Source of the DNA: Streptococcus anginosus subsp. whileyi MAS624
GTDB lineage: Bacteria > Bacillota > Bacilli > Lactobacillales > Streptococcaceae
Length of the DNA: 64,000 nt
Reading direction: 5' to 3'
Assembly: GCF_000478925.1 (NCBI RefSeq)
Contig: NZ_AP013072.1
Span: 350,501-414,500 of the forward strand
How positions within the stretch are numbered: the stretch's first letter is position 1; every line of letters starts with the position of its first letter. Both the position numbers and the translations under genes were made by a program. Positions 56,496 to 64,000 of this stretch are shown here, piece after piece. Under the pieces are notes generated by a model. That model was not told the origin of the DNA and ran no database searches. It saw only the letters and a list, made by a program, of their open reading frames with translations.

Positions 56496-57431
56496 ATGTC
56501 ATCAACTCAAACACAAATCGCTGGTTTTTCTTTTGACAACTGCCTGATGAATGCGGCTGGAGTGGCCTGCATGACGATTGAAGAGTTAGAAGAAGTCAAA
56601 GACTCAGCTGCGGGAACCTTTGTCACCAAAACAGCTACTTTGCAAGCGCGAGCAGGAAATCCCGAACCTCGCTACCAAGATGTGCCGCTTGGCTCGATCA
56701 ATTCAATGGGGCTACCCAATCATGGATTGGATTATTATCTGGAGTATTTGTTAGAATTACAAAAAACAGAGCCCAATCGAACCTTCTTTTTATCTCTTGT
56801 GGGGCTATCTTCCGAAGAAACCCATGCTCTTTTGAAAAAGGTGCAAGATAGTGATTTTAAAGGCTTAACCGAGCTCAATCTATCTTGTCCCAATGTTCCC
56901 GGCAAACCACAGATCGCTTATGATTTTGAGACGACGGAAAAGATCTTGAGTGAAGTGTTTGACTATTTCACCAAGCCACTAGGCATTAAATTGCCACCAT
57001 ATTTTGATATGGCACATTTTGATCAAGCGGCAGCTATTTTTAACAAATTTCCTCTTTGCTTTGTCAACTGTGTCAATTCAATTGGTAACGGGCTGTATAT
57101 TAACGCTGAAACAGTTGTCATTCGTCCGAAAAAAGGCTTTGGTGGTATTGGTGGTGAATACATCAAACCAACTGCACTTGCTAATGTTCATGCTTTTTAT
57201 CAACGACTTAATCCTTCGATTCAAATCATCGGTACGGGCGGTGTATTGACAGGGCGGGACGCTTTTGAGCACATTCTTTGCGGAGCCAGTATGGTGCAAG
57301 TCGGAACAACGCTGCATAAAGAAGGTGTAGGAGTTTTTGAGCGTATTACTGAGGAGCTGAAAGCAATCATGTTAGAAAAAGGCTATGAAAGCATAGAAGA
57401 TTTCCGTGGGAAGTTGCACTATCTGGATTAA
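56496..57431 (+). CDS. pyrD: Dihydroorotate dehydrogenase, class 1A
   Basis: A 311-residue soluble FMN enzyme of pyrimidine synthesis. The class 1A catalytic Cys131 is in [13 protein letters not shown]; Lys45 in [10 protein letters not shown] and Asn69 in [11 protein letters not shown] contact FMN and substrate. There is no pyrK partner nearby, fitting the fumarate-dependent 1A type usual in streptococci and lactococci. ATGAAAGGAG precedes the ATG. Not in a pyr operon. Confidence 0.95.
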   Translation: MSSTQTQIAGFSFDNCLMNAAGVACMTIEELEEVKDSAAGTFVTKTATLQARAGNPEPRYQDVPLGSINSMGLPNHGLDYYLEYLLELQKTEPNRTFFLSLVGLSSEETHALLKKVQDSDFKGLTELNLSCPNVPGKPQIAYDFETTEKILSEVFDYFTKPLGIKLPPYFDMAHFDQAAAIFNKFPLCFVNCVNSIGNGLYINAETVVIRPKKGFGGIGGEYIKPTALANVHAFYQRLNPSIQIIGTGGVLTGRDAFEHILCGASMVQVGTTLHKEGVGVFERITEELKAIMLEKGYESIEDFRGKLHYLD

Positions 57432-57547
57432 ACCAGAGTGGTATTTAACAGTTCATTGCCATATCATTCTCAAGAAAGTTCTAATCAAATTCTTATAACA
57501 TTTTAGGAATTTGTGAGAAAATAAGAACAAAGAAATGAGGTGTTTTT

Positions 57548-58483
57548 ATGGCTGAAATTTATCTAGCAGGTGGCTGCTTTTGGGGCTTGGAAGAATATTT
57601 TTCCTGTATCACAGGTGTGACTGATACGACTGTCGGCTATGCCAATGGGCAGGTAGAATCCACTAATTATCAGCTGATTCATCAAACTGACCATGCTGAA
57701 ACCGTTCAGGTGATTTATGATGAAAATCTGGTTAGCTTGCGAGAAATTCTGCTCTACTATTTCCGTGTGATTGATCCGCTGTCTATCAATAAGCAAGGAA
57801 ATGATGTCGGACGTCAATACCGCACAGGGATTTATTATACAAAAGATATTGATGTATCAGTTATTAACGAAGTCGTGAAAGAGCAAGAGCGTCAATTCGG
57901 TCAGAAGATTGCAGTGGAAGTAGAACCGCTGCGCCATTATGTATTGGCAGAGGATTATCATCAAGATTACCTCAAGAAAAATCCTGGTGGTTATTGCCAT
58001 ATCAATGTTAATGACGCCTATCAGCCTTTAGTGGATCCGGGACAGTATGAGAAACCGAGTGAAAATGCTTTAAAGGAAAACTTGTCCGAGGAAGCCTATC
58101 AGGTCACTCAACATGCTGCAACCGAACGACCATTTCATAACGAATATTTTGCAACGTTTGAAGAAGGCATTTATGTGGATGTGACAACGGGAGAACCGCT
58201 TTTCTTTGCCGGTGATAAATTTGATTCTGGTTGTGGTTGGCCGAGTTTTACAAGACCAATTGCCAAAGATGTGATTAAGTATTATCAAGATAAAAGTCAT
58301 GGTATGGAGCGGATTGAGGTGCGGTCGCGTTCAGGAAATGCACACTTAGGCCACGTTTTCACAGACGGTCCACAGGAACAAGGCGGACTTCGCTATTGTA
58401 TCAATTCCGCAGCACTGCGCTTCATTAAAAAAGAAGATATGAGAACTGCAGGATATGGCTATTTGCTTTCATATATGAAGTAA
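57548..58483 (+). CDS. msrAB: Fused methionine sulfoxide reductase MsrA-MsrB
   Basis: A 311-residue bifunctional repair enzyme. The MsrA half starts [18 protein letters not shown], with nucleophile Cys10, and has [14 protein letters not shown] and [19 protein letters not shown]. The MsrB half has [27 protein letters not shown] and the catalytic Cys284 in [12 protein letters not shown]. No signal peptide, so it is cytoplasmic and would be recycled by the thioredoxin encoded at 7,982. Confidence 0.95.
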   Translation: MAEIYLAGGCFWGLEEYFSCITGVTDTTVGYANGQVESTNYQLIHQTDHAETVQVIYDENLVSLREILLYYFRVIDPLSINKQGNDVGRQYRTGIYYTKDIDVSVINEVVKEQERQFGQKIAVEVEPLRHYVLAEDYHQDYLKKNPGGYCHINVNDAYQPLVDPGQYEKPSENALKENLSEEAYQVTQHAATERPFHNEYFATFEEGIYVDVTTGEPLFFAGDKFDSGCGWPSFTRPIAKDVIKYYQDKSHGMERIEVRSRSGNAHLGHVFTDGPQEQGGLRYCINSAALRFIKKEDMRTAGYGYLLSYMK

Positions 58484-58931
58484 AGTCAATAAACGCACAG
58501 TGTAAGCTAGACAGTCTTGGTTGCTTCACAATCACTTATAAATACAGGGCTGAGACAACAATCGCCAGTTTCAAAACTAATTATGTACGAAACAAATGTT
58601 GTAGTGATTGATTGCTCAAAGTATTGCAGATAGGATTTGCGGAGTAAATTTCAATGTTTTTCCTATTTTTTAAAGCTTGCTATTTGGTGTGGATTTTGCT
58701 ACAATAACTAAAAAATTCAATGAAAACATATAATCTCCATAATAGGGTTGGAGAGTTTCTACCGTCTTACCGTAAATAAGCGTGGCTTTGTCCTTAGTTA
58801 TGTTGTCAAATACAAATAGAGCATAAGGTGAATGTGAAATGAGTATCCATACGGCTTTTGTTTTTGCGATTGCTGCTAACGATGCACAGTAATTGAACAT
58901 CATCTTATGGCTCTTGTTTAAAGGAGAAGCG
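58484..58931. other. Intergenic region with degenerate repeat; possible minus-strand remnant
   Basis: About 450 bases. The left part contains AGGGCTGAGACAACAATCG and TTTGCGGAGTAAATTT, similar to other intergenic repeats in the window. A minus-strand open frame (58,670-58,903) reads KTKAVWILISHSPYALFVFD and somewhat protein-like text, but lacks a clear ribosome-binding site and a recognisable family. No confident gene. Confidence 0.35.
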
Positions 58932-60197
58932 ATGAAAGCATTTAAACAAGTGAATTTGGTGACATGTGACGCAGATTTTCATGTCTATCGGAATGGGCTG
59001 TTGGTGGTAAACGAGGACAAGATTGTTTATTGTGGGAATGAGGATGCCACTTGGGAAGCGCGGGCAGATGAGACGGTAGATTGTGAGGGAGCCTGGCTTA
59101 TGCCTAGTCTAGTCAATTGCCATACCCACTCTGCTATGACCACCCTTCGTGGCATTCGAGACGACAGCAATCTCCATGAATGGCTAGAAGATTATATCTG
59201 GCCGGCAGAAAGCGAGTTTACACCAGAGGTGACAACAAAAGCTGTCAAGCTGGCACTTACAGAAATGCTTCAGACTGGGACGACGACTTTTAATGATATG
59301 TACAATCCCAACGGTGTTGAAATTGGGCAGATTCATGAAGTGGTGGAACGCTCTAAAATGCGTTGTTATTTTTCACCGACTTTGTTTAGCTCCGATATGG
59401 AGACGGCAGAAGAAACCTTAGCGCGTACTCGGACTATTATTGAGGAAATTCTGTCCTACAACGATGATCGCTTTAAAGTAATGGTAGCACCACATGCGCC
59501 ATATAGTTGCAGTAAGGATTTGCTAAAAGGAAGCTTGGAGCTGGCGCGTGAATTACAGCTGAAATTGCATATCCATGTGGCAGAAACACAAGCAGAAAAT
59601 GGCATAATTTTAGAGCGCTATGGAAAACGCCCACTTGCTTTCTTGAAAGAATTAGGCTATCTGGAACATGAGGGGATTTTTGCCCACGGTGTGGAATTAA
59701 ATGAGCGAGAAATTGAAGAACTAACAGCCTCTAAGATTCATATCGCCCACAATCCCATCAGCAATCTCAAATTAGCATCTGGCATTGCTCCCGTAACAGA
59801 CTTGATTCAAGCTGGCGTGACAGTCGGACTTGCAACGGACTCGGTCGCTTCCAACAATAATTTGGATATGTTTGAAGAAAGTCGTACCGCTGCTCTTTTA
59901 CAAAAAATGCGCACAGGTGACGCCACTCAATTTACTATTGAGCAGGTTTTGAAAACAATGACAATTGAAGGTGCCAAAGCACTCGGCATGGATGATCAAA
60001 TCGGCAGCCTAGAAGTTGGCAAACAAGCAGATTTTTTAATCATTCAGCCAAAAGGTAAAGTACACTTGTATCCAGAAGAAAAGATGCTTTCCCATCTCAT
60101 CTATGCTGTCAAGGGAAATGATGTTAAAGATGTCTATATAGCAGGTGAGCAAGTTGTAAAAGACGGACAAGTCCTGACGATGGATGTAGTTATGTAA
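58932..60197 (+). CDS. mtaD: 5'-methylthioadenosine/S-adenosylhomocysteine deaminase
   Basis: A 421-residue metal-dependent amidohydrolase from ATG 58932 (AAAGGAGAAG upstream). The metal motif is VNCHTHSAM (His64, His66); further metal and catalytic residues are in KLHIHVAETQAENG, FAHGVELNERE and LATDSVASNNNLDM. The family deaminates SAH, MTA and adenosine, recycling methylation by-products. Substrate preference within the Atz/Trz family cannot be proven from sequence. A terminator follows. Confidence 0.88.
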   Translation: MKAFKQVNLVTCDADFHVYRNGLLVVNEDKIVYCGNEDATWEARADETVDCEGAWLMPSLVNCHTHSAMTTLRGIRDDSNLHEWLEDYIWPAESEFTPEVTTKAVKLALTEMLQTGTTTFNDMYNPNGVEIGQIHEVVERSKMRCYFSPTLFSSDMETAEETLARTRTIIEEILSYNDDRFKVMVAPHAPYSCSKDLLKGSLELARELQLKLHIHVAETQAENGIILERYGKRPLAFLKELGYLEHEGIFAHGVELNEREIEELTASKIHIAHNPISNLKLASGIAPVTDLIQAGVTVGLATDSVASNNNLDMFEESRTAALLQKMRTGDATQFTIEQVLKTMTIEGAKALGMDDQIGSLEVGKQADFLIIQPKGKVHLYPEEKMLSHLIYAVKGNDVKDVYIAGEQVVKDGQVLTMDVVM

Positions 60198-60223
60198 AAA
60201 TGAAAGTTCTAAAGGAATCTTTG

Positions 60224-60260
60224 AAGAACCTCTTTGACACAATAGAGGTTCTTTCTTTAT
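60224..60260 (+). terminator. Terminator of mtaD
   Basis: AAGAACCTCT (60224-60233) and AGAGGTTCTT (60244-60253), then TCTTTAT. Confidence 0.8.
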
Positions 60261-60304
60261 AAATATTTCAGACAAATTAGTAAGTCCATCTTGTATTGTA
60301 TAGT

Positions 60305-60347
60305 AAAAATTAGAGGTTCGTAACAATTGTTCTAACCTCTAATTTTT
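60305..60347. terminator. Bidirectional terminator between mtaD and the ROK gene
   Basis: AAAAATTAGAGGTT (60305-60318) and AACCTCTAATTTTT (60334-60347), perfect 14-bp arms with T-rich ends on both strands. Confidence 0.88.
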
Positions 60348-60383
60348 GTAATAAGTATAACAAGCTTATGAGCCATAATGAAG

Positions 60384-61562
60384 CTAAATGGATAAAAATT
60401 CCTTTTGCAGACAAAGCGCAACGCCAGCTGTTGCACCAGTGAAGTCATTGTAAGGCTCGATAATGAGTTCAGGCAAGTCTTTGAAGAGTAGTTTTGGTTG
60501 TTGGGAGATTTCTTGATAGAAAGCTGCAATGACTTTGTCATCAGTCAAGATGGGACTGTGCAGATAAATTTTCTTTGCATCAATCATCATGCTAAGGTTT
60601 AGCAGGGATTGTGCCAAATACTTAAATGCCAAATGCAGGAGATTGAGAATAGCTTGGTCTCCTAAGTTATATGCTGTGAGGATAGTTTGAACCGTGATCT
60701 CTTCTTTATCTGTGACAAGTGATTTTAAATGTGTCAACTCGGCAGTTTTAAAGATGATTTTTGCTTTTTTTATCAGCCAGCTTTCACTAGCATAAGTCTG
60801 CAAACAGCCTCTGCGTCCACAACCACAGACTTCTCCGTCAGGACAAACGACGGTATGACCAATTTCGCCGATGACAATATTGCTTTTGCCGTAGATTTTG
60901 CCATTGTACATATAAGAGCAGTGCATACCCCGTGCAAAATGAAAATAGATAAAATTCTCATCCAGTTGGTAAGCAGAAAAAAGGCGCTTTGCTAGTGCCA
61001 TGCAATTGACATTATTAGAAAAGTAAATTGGAAAAGAAAACTCGTTTTTAATCTTCGCTAGATCAAATTGTTTCCATGTTTGATTGTTTGTTGTAATCAA
61101 ATCATTGTGCAAATAGCGTCCAGGGATAGCAACTCCCACGGCTTGAATTGTATAGGAATTGTTCCGAAAAATGAATTGTTCAAGTAAATGACAAAATAAA
61201 TCAGCGCCTTCTGCTAGAATTTTTTCCAAGCTGACAGTTGCTTTCTCTTTATCAATCACATTTCCCGTATTATCACTCAACACAAAAGAAAAGTATTTTT
61301 CAGACAGTTCACAGCCGATGAAATAAGAGTGCTGTTTTTTTATACCCAAGAGGATTTTCTTGCGTCCGACTTTTGCGTGTTCTTCATCTTCCCCCAGCTC
61401 ATACAGCAGTTTTTCTTGGATCAAACTTCCTGTAATCGCACTAACTGTAGCGGGAGTAATGCCCGTCTCTTTTGAAATATCAATGCGAGAAATTGGCCCC
61501 TTGGCGTAAATTTTATCTAAAATAATTGTTCGTAATTCAGCTTGTTTTTTCGTTTGATTCAT
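60384..61562 (-). CDS. ROK family transcriptional regulator
   Basis: A 392-residue NagC/XylR-type regulator. The N-terminal winged helix reads GPISRIDISKETGITPATVS; the ROK sugar-kinase-like domain has GVAIPGRYLH and the zinc motif CGCGRRGCLQTYASES. It is divergent from the PTS operon, with 172 bases between the starts, and probably represses it in the absence of the sugar or sugar phosphate. The kinase-like fold may sense ligand rather than phosphorylate. Confidence 0.9.
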   Translation of the reverse strand: MNQTKKQAELRTIILDKIYAKGPISRIDISKETGITPATVSAITGSLIQEKLLYELGEDEEHAKVGRKKILLGIKKQHSYFIGCELSEKYFSFVLSDNTGNVIDKEKATVSLEKILAEGADLFCHLLEQFIFRNNSYTIQAVGVAIPGRYLHNDLITTNNQTWKQFDLAKIKNEFSFPIYFSNNVNCMALAKRLFSAYQLDENFIYFHFARGMHCSYMYNGKIYGKSNIVIGEIGHTVVCPDGEVCGCGRRGCLQTYASESWLIKKAKIIFKTAELTHLKSLVTDKEEITVQTILTAYNLGDQAILNLLHLAFKYLAQSLLNLSMMIDAKKIYLHSPILTDDKVIAAFYQEISQQPKLLFKDLPELIIEPYNDFTGATAGVALCLQKEFLSI

Positions 61563-61594
61563 TATCTACCATCCTTCCCTGCATCTATTATATA

Positions 61595-61660
61595 TTGATT
61601 ATAAAAAATTATCAAATATAAGTGAAAGCGCTTGACTTTTTGGAATAATTGTTTTAAAAT
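61595..61660 (+). promoter_or_regulatory. PTS operon promoter with CcpA (cre) site and possible ROK operator
   Basis: TGAAAGCGCTTGAC (61623-61636) fits the cre consensus and overlaps the -35 box TTGACT (61632-61637); 17 bases on lies TAAAAT (61655-61660). TTGAT…ATCAA (61595-61615), an AT-rich palindrome, lies upstream and could bind the divergent ROK regulator. So the operon is probably under catabolite repression and specific control. Confidence 0.75.
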
Positions 61661-61734
61661 ATAATTAAAAAGCGAGATAAAGTTGATTTTGTCTGCTATT
61701 TAATAATATATTATAATCAAAGGAGATTGTAAAG

Positions 61735-63000
61735 ATGGATAAATTTTTACAAGCAAAACTAATGCCTATTGCTATTAAGTTGGGGAACAATAAAGGCTTA
61801 GTAGCAATTCGGGATGGCATTACGCTTGCAGTGCCATTACTGTTGATTGGTTCTTTGTTTATGGTCATTGCTAGTTTTCCTGTTCCAGGATGGGAAGCTT
61901 ATTTGACAAAAATTGGGGTTTCTGCCTATCTATGGAAAGGCGTGGATAGTAGTTTTGGTCTGATTGGTTTGGTAGCCAGTTTTGGGATTGCTTACTATAT
62001 GAGCCGCCAATACAAAGTGGATGGGATTCCTTCTGGGATTATATCGCTTGCTGCCTTTATCACAGTGACACCATTCCTTGCTACTAAAACAGGAAACGGT
62101 GTTCCTACAGCATTTTTAGCTTCACAAGGCCTTTTTGTAGCAATCATTCTTGGTTTAGTGAATGGTTATATCTATCAATGGTTCATCAATCATAATGTCC
62201 AAATTAAAATGCCTGATGGTGTTCCACCGGCAGTTTCAAAAAGTTTCAGCGCCATTATTCCAGGTGCAGTGATTATCACAGGCTGGTTGTTGGTTTATGC
62301 CCTCTTAGCTAGTCTAAAACTGCCAAACCTACATGCTGTAGCACAGACTGTCTTAGGAAAACCGTTAGGTTTGCTTGGCAATAATTTATTTGGTTTGATA
62401 ATTCTAGTTGCTTTAAATAGTTCATTCTGGTTTGTTGGACTTCATGGAGGAAATGTTGTCAATGCGGTTATGAAACCATTGTGGCTTTCGAATCTCGATG
62501 CCAATAAAGTTGCTTATCAAGCAGGGGAAAAACTACCGCATATCTTTACCAGTGTCTTTATGGATAATTTCGTCTTCATTGGCGGTGGCGGCGCAACTAT
62601 TGGCTTGGTATTAGCGATTGGTTATTTGGCGAAAAAGAGAAAATCAAGCAAGCAGATCAAAACACTGGCACCTATTACAGTGGTTTCAGGTTTGTTCAAT
62701 ATCAATGAGCCAACGATGTTTGGTGTTCCAATTGTCTTAAATATCTTGCTTCTGTTCCCATTCATTTTGGCACCGATTGCGAATCTCATCGTTGCATGGT
62801 CATCCATGGCAAGTGGTCTTGTACCGTTAACATATACTGACCCAGGTTGGACAACTCCTCCGATTATTAGTGGCTTGCTGGCAACGGGAAGTTTTAAAGC
62901 GTCTATTTTACAAGCTGTTCTTATTGTGATTGATATTTTAATCTATATTCCATTTGTAATTACTATTGAAAAACGCTTTAAAGCAGAAGAAAATCAGTAG
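61735..63000 (+). CDS. PTS sugar transporter IIC component, lactose/cellobiose family
   Basis: A 421-residue membrane permease (about ten spans) starting DKFLQAKLMPIAIKLGNNKG, with the family motifs LHGGNVVNAVMKPLWLSNLD and NINEPTMFGVPIVLNILLLF. It should move a beta-glucoside, chitobiose or related sugar while it is phosphorylated by IIB. Followed by the DUF7916-like gene and the IIB gene. Real substrate unknown. AAAGGAG precedes the ATG. Confidence 0.92.
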   Translation: MDKFLQAKLMPIAIKLGNNKGLVAIRDGITLAVPLLLIGSLFMVIASFPVPGWEAYLTKIGVSAYLWKGVDSSFGLIGLVASFGIAYYMSRQYKVDGIPSGIISLAAFITVTPFLATKTGNGVPTAFLASQGLFVAIILGLVNGYIYQWFINHNVQIKMPDGVPPAVSKSFSAIIPGAVIITGWLLVYALLASLKLPNLHAVAQTVLGKPLGLLGNNLFGLIILVALNSSFWFVGLHGGNVVNAVMKPLWLSNLDANKVAYQAGEKLPHIFTSVFMDNFVFIGGGGATIGLVLAIGYLAKKRKSSKQIKTLAPITVVSGLFNINEPTMFGVPIVLNILLLFPFILAPIANLIVAWSSMASGLVPLTYTDPGWTTPPIISGLLATGSFKASILQAVLIVIDILIYIPFVITIEKRFKAEENQ

Positions 63001-63012
63001 GGAGATGAGAAT

Positions 63013-63909
63013 ATGAAACGATTAATTAGTGCAAATCCTTCGGAAATTTTGAATATGACAGCCCAAGAGCTCAAGCAAAGCATTCAAGCGAGTGAAGGGC
63101 GAGTTGTTTTATCCGAAAATGTTGTCATTCGTGAAACCTTTGTCGGAGATATCACCAATGCTGAAATTGCAAGAGCTTTCGGCGCAGATATGATTTTACT
63201 GAATTGTTTAGATGTTTTTAATCCAAAGATCTTTGGATTGGACTGTGAAGACAGTCAAGTGGTTCGAGAGCTCCATCGCTTAGTCGGAGCACCAATCGGG
63301 GTCAATCTAGAACCTGTTGATTTGCAAGCAGATATGTTGGAAGAAGTGCAAGTGATTGCTGCTGGTCGACAAGCCAGTCAAGCTTCTTTTGAGCAAATCG
63401 AAAAATTAGGTTTTGATTTTGTTTGTTTGACAGGAAATCCCGGTACAGGAGTTAGCAATAAAGAAATTGTTGCTGCGGTGAAATTGGCTAAACAATATTT
63501 CTCAGGTTTGATTATAGCTGGGAAAATGCACGGTGCAGGAGTGTCTGAGCCGGTTGCAGATCTTCAGACAGCTGAACAATTATTAGAAGCGGGTGCAGAT
63601 GTGATTTTGGTGCCAGCCGTTGGAACGGTTCCTGCTTTCAACGATGAAGAAATGAGAGCTGTCGTAGATCTAGTACATAGTAAAAGAGGTTTAGTCTTAA
63701 GCGCTATTGGGACTAGTCAAGAGACATCAGATGTGGATACGATTAAACAAATCGCACTTCGTAATAAAATTTGTGGTGTGGATATTCAACATATTGGGGA
63801 TGCAGGCTATGGTGGTTTGGCAGTAGTGGATAATATTTATGCACTGAGCAATACTATTCGTGGTGTTCGACATACTGTGTCACGTTTAGCAAGATCCGTT
63901 AATCGGTAG
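63013..63909 (+). CDS. DUF7916-like TIM-barrel protein in a PTS operon
   Basis: A 298-residue cytoplasmic protein with a TIM-barrel pattern: RVVLSENVVIRETFVGDITN, then ADMILLNCLDVFNPKIFGLD, GAPIGVNLEPVD, FDFVCLTGNPGTGVSNKEIV, and LIIAGKMHGAGVSEPV. The family (DUF7916, often labelled haloacid-dehalogenase-like or PEP-mutase-like) is found beside cellobiose-type PTS genes. Enzymatic function is not established. Starts 12 bases after the IIC stop with GGGAGATGAG upstream. Confidence 0.7.
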   Translation: MKRLISANPSEILNMTAQELKQSIQASEGRVVLSENVVIRETFVGDITNAEIARAFGADMILLNCLDVFNPKIFGLDCEDSQVVRELHRLVGAPIGVNLEPVDLQADMLEEVQVIAAGRQASQASFEQIEKLGFDFVCLTGNPGTGVSNKEIVAAVKLAKQYFSGLIIAGKMHGAGVSEPVADLQTAEQLLEAGADVILVPAVGTVPAFNDEEMRAVVDLVHSKRGLVLSAIGTSQETSDVDTIKQIALRNKICGVDIQHIGDAGYGGLAVVDNIYALSNTIRGVRHTVSRLARSVNR

Positions 63910-63943
63910 AGAGTAATTATTTGATAAAATAGAAGGAGTAAAC

Positions 63944-64000
63944 ATGGCTAAAACAACCATTATGTTAGCATGTGCTGCGGGTATGAGTACCAGCTTGCTT
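63944..64000 (+). CDS. PTS IIB component, lactose/cellobiose type (start only)
   Basis: The frame MAKTTIMLACAAGMSTSLL runs off the window end. CAAGMSTSLL carries the phosphorylated cysteine (Cys10) of the cellobiose-type IIB domain. GAAGGAG lies before the ATG at 63944, 34 bases after the DUF7916-like gene. It is the partner of the IIC gene upstream. Confidence 0.88.
   Translation, partial: MAKTTIMLACAAGMSTSLL

Noticed and set aside
58670..58903. A 77-codon minus-strand frame between msrAB and mtaD
   Set aside because: Somewhat protein-like but no start signal or family; kept only as a possible remnant in the intergenic description.

Overview
The window is a low-GC Gram-positive chromosome, almost certainly a Streptococcus. 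The flanks carry ordinary streptococcal housekeeping genes: recD2, lepB, rnhC, zapA, cvpA, mutS2, pepD and trxA on the left, and sstT, mscS, gdhA, class 1A pyrD, fused msrAB, an MTA/SAH deaminase and a ROK/PTS locus on the right. Species cannot be fixed from the sequence alone.

Between 9,133 and 51,994 lies a foreign, more AT-rich integrative and conjugative element (ICE) of about 42.9 kb, inserted inside the sstT gene (Na+/serine-threonine symporter). The last ~35 codons of sstT are stranded at 9,025-9,134; the rest of the gene is at 51,990-53,099. The two junctions share only TGA, as expected of a TnpX/TndX-type large serine recombinase, and that recombinase is encoded at the right end (50,346-52,034). 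The ends carry an inverted 14-bp repeat (9,147-9,160 and 51,967-51,980). The backbone is of the clostridial Tn1549/CTn type: RepA-like initiator, DnaC-like loader, PcfB, VirD4, SSB, Maff2, VirB6-like, PrgI, VirB4, CHAP hydrolase, DUF4315, DUF4366, Cna/VaFE surface protein, topoisomerase III, then MobC/relaxase on the opposite strand. Cargo includes an AbiEi/AbiEii system and a second, repeat-rich LPXTG protein next to a small serine recombinase.

The ICE is itself invaded twice. A 12.2-kb mobilizable element (13,493-25,726) sits in virD4 with a GGA junction. It has its own TndX-like recombinase, a TetR-controlled ECF-transporter/MATE cassette, a sigma-like regulator, DUF3847, a MobA/MobL relaxase with a likely oriT, a replication initiator, a DUF1016 nuclease and TnpW. 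A group II intron (27,121-29,868) with its RT/maturase/HNH protein splits the small maff2 gene.

Several ICE genes are damaged: virD4 is interrupted and also carries an extra base, the ICE relaxase has lost its C-terminus, mobC is frameshifted, clbS and one sigma-like gene carry nonsense codons. Self-transfer is therefore doubtful, while excision by the two large serine recombinases still looks possible.

The most interesting non-coding signals are DNA-level iterons inside both replication-initiator genes (22-bp and 11-bp periods, out of codon register), a boxA-like and structured region before the ICE integrase (about 49,730-50,070), a recurring hairpin/U-tract at module boundaries, an in-frame recombinase-methyltransferase-tail fusion predicted only in the excised circle, and a structured gdhA leader.
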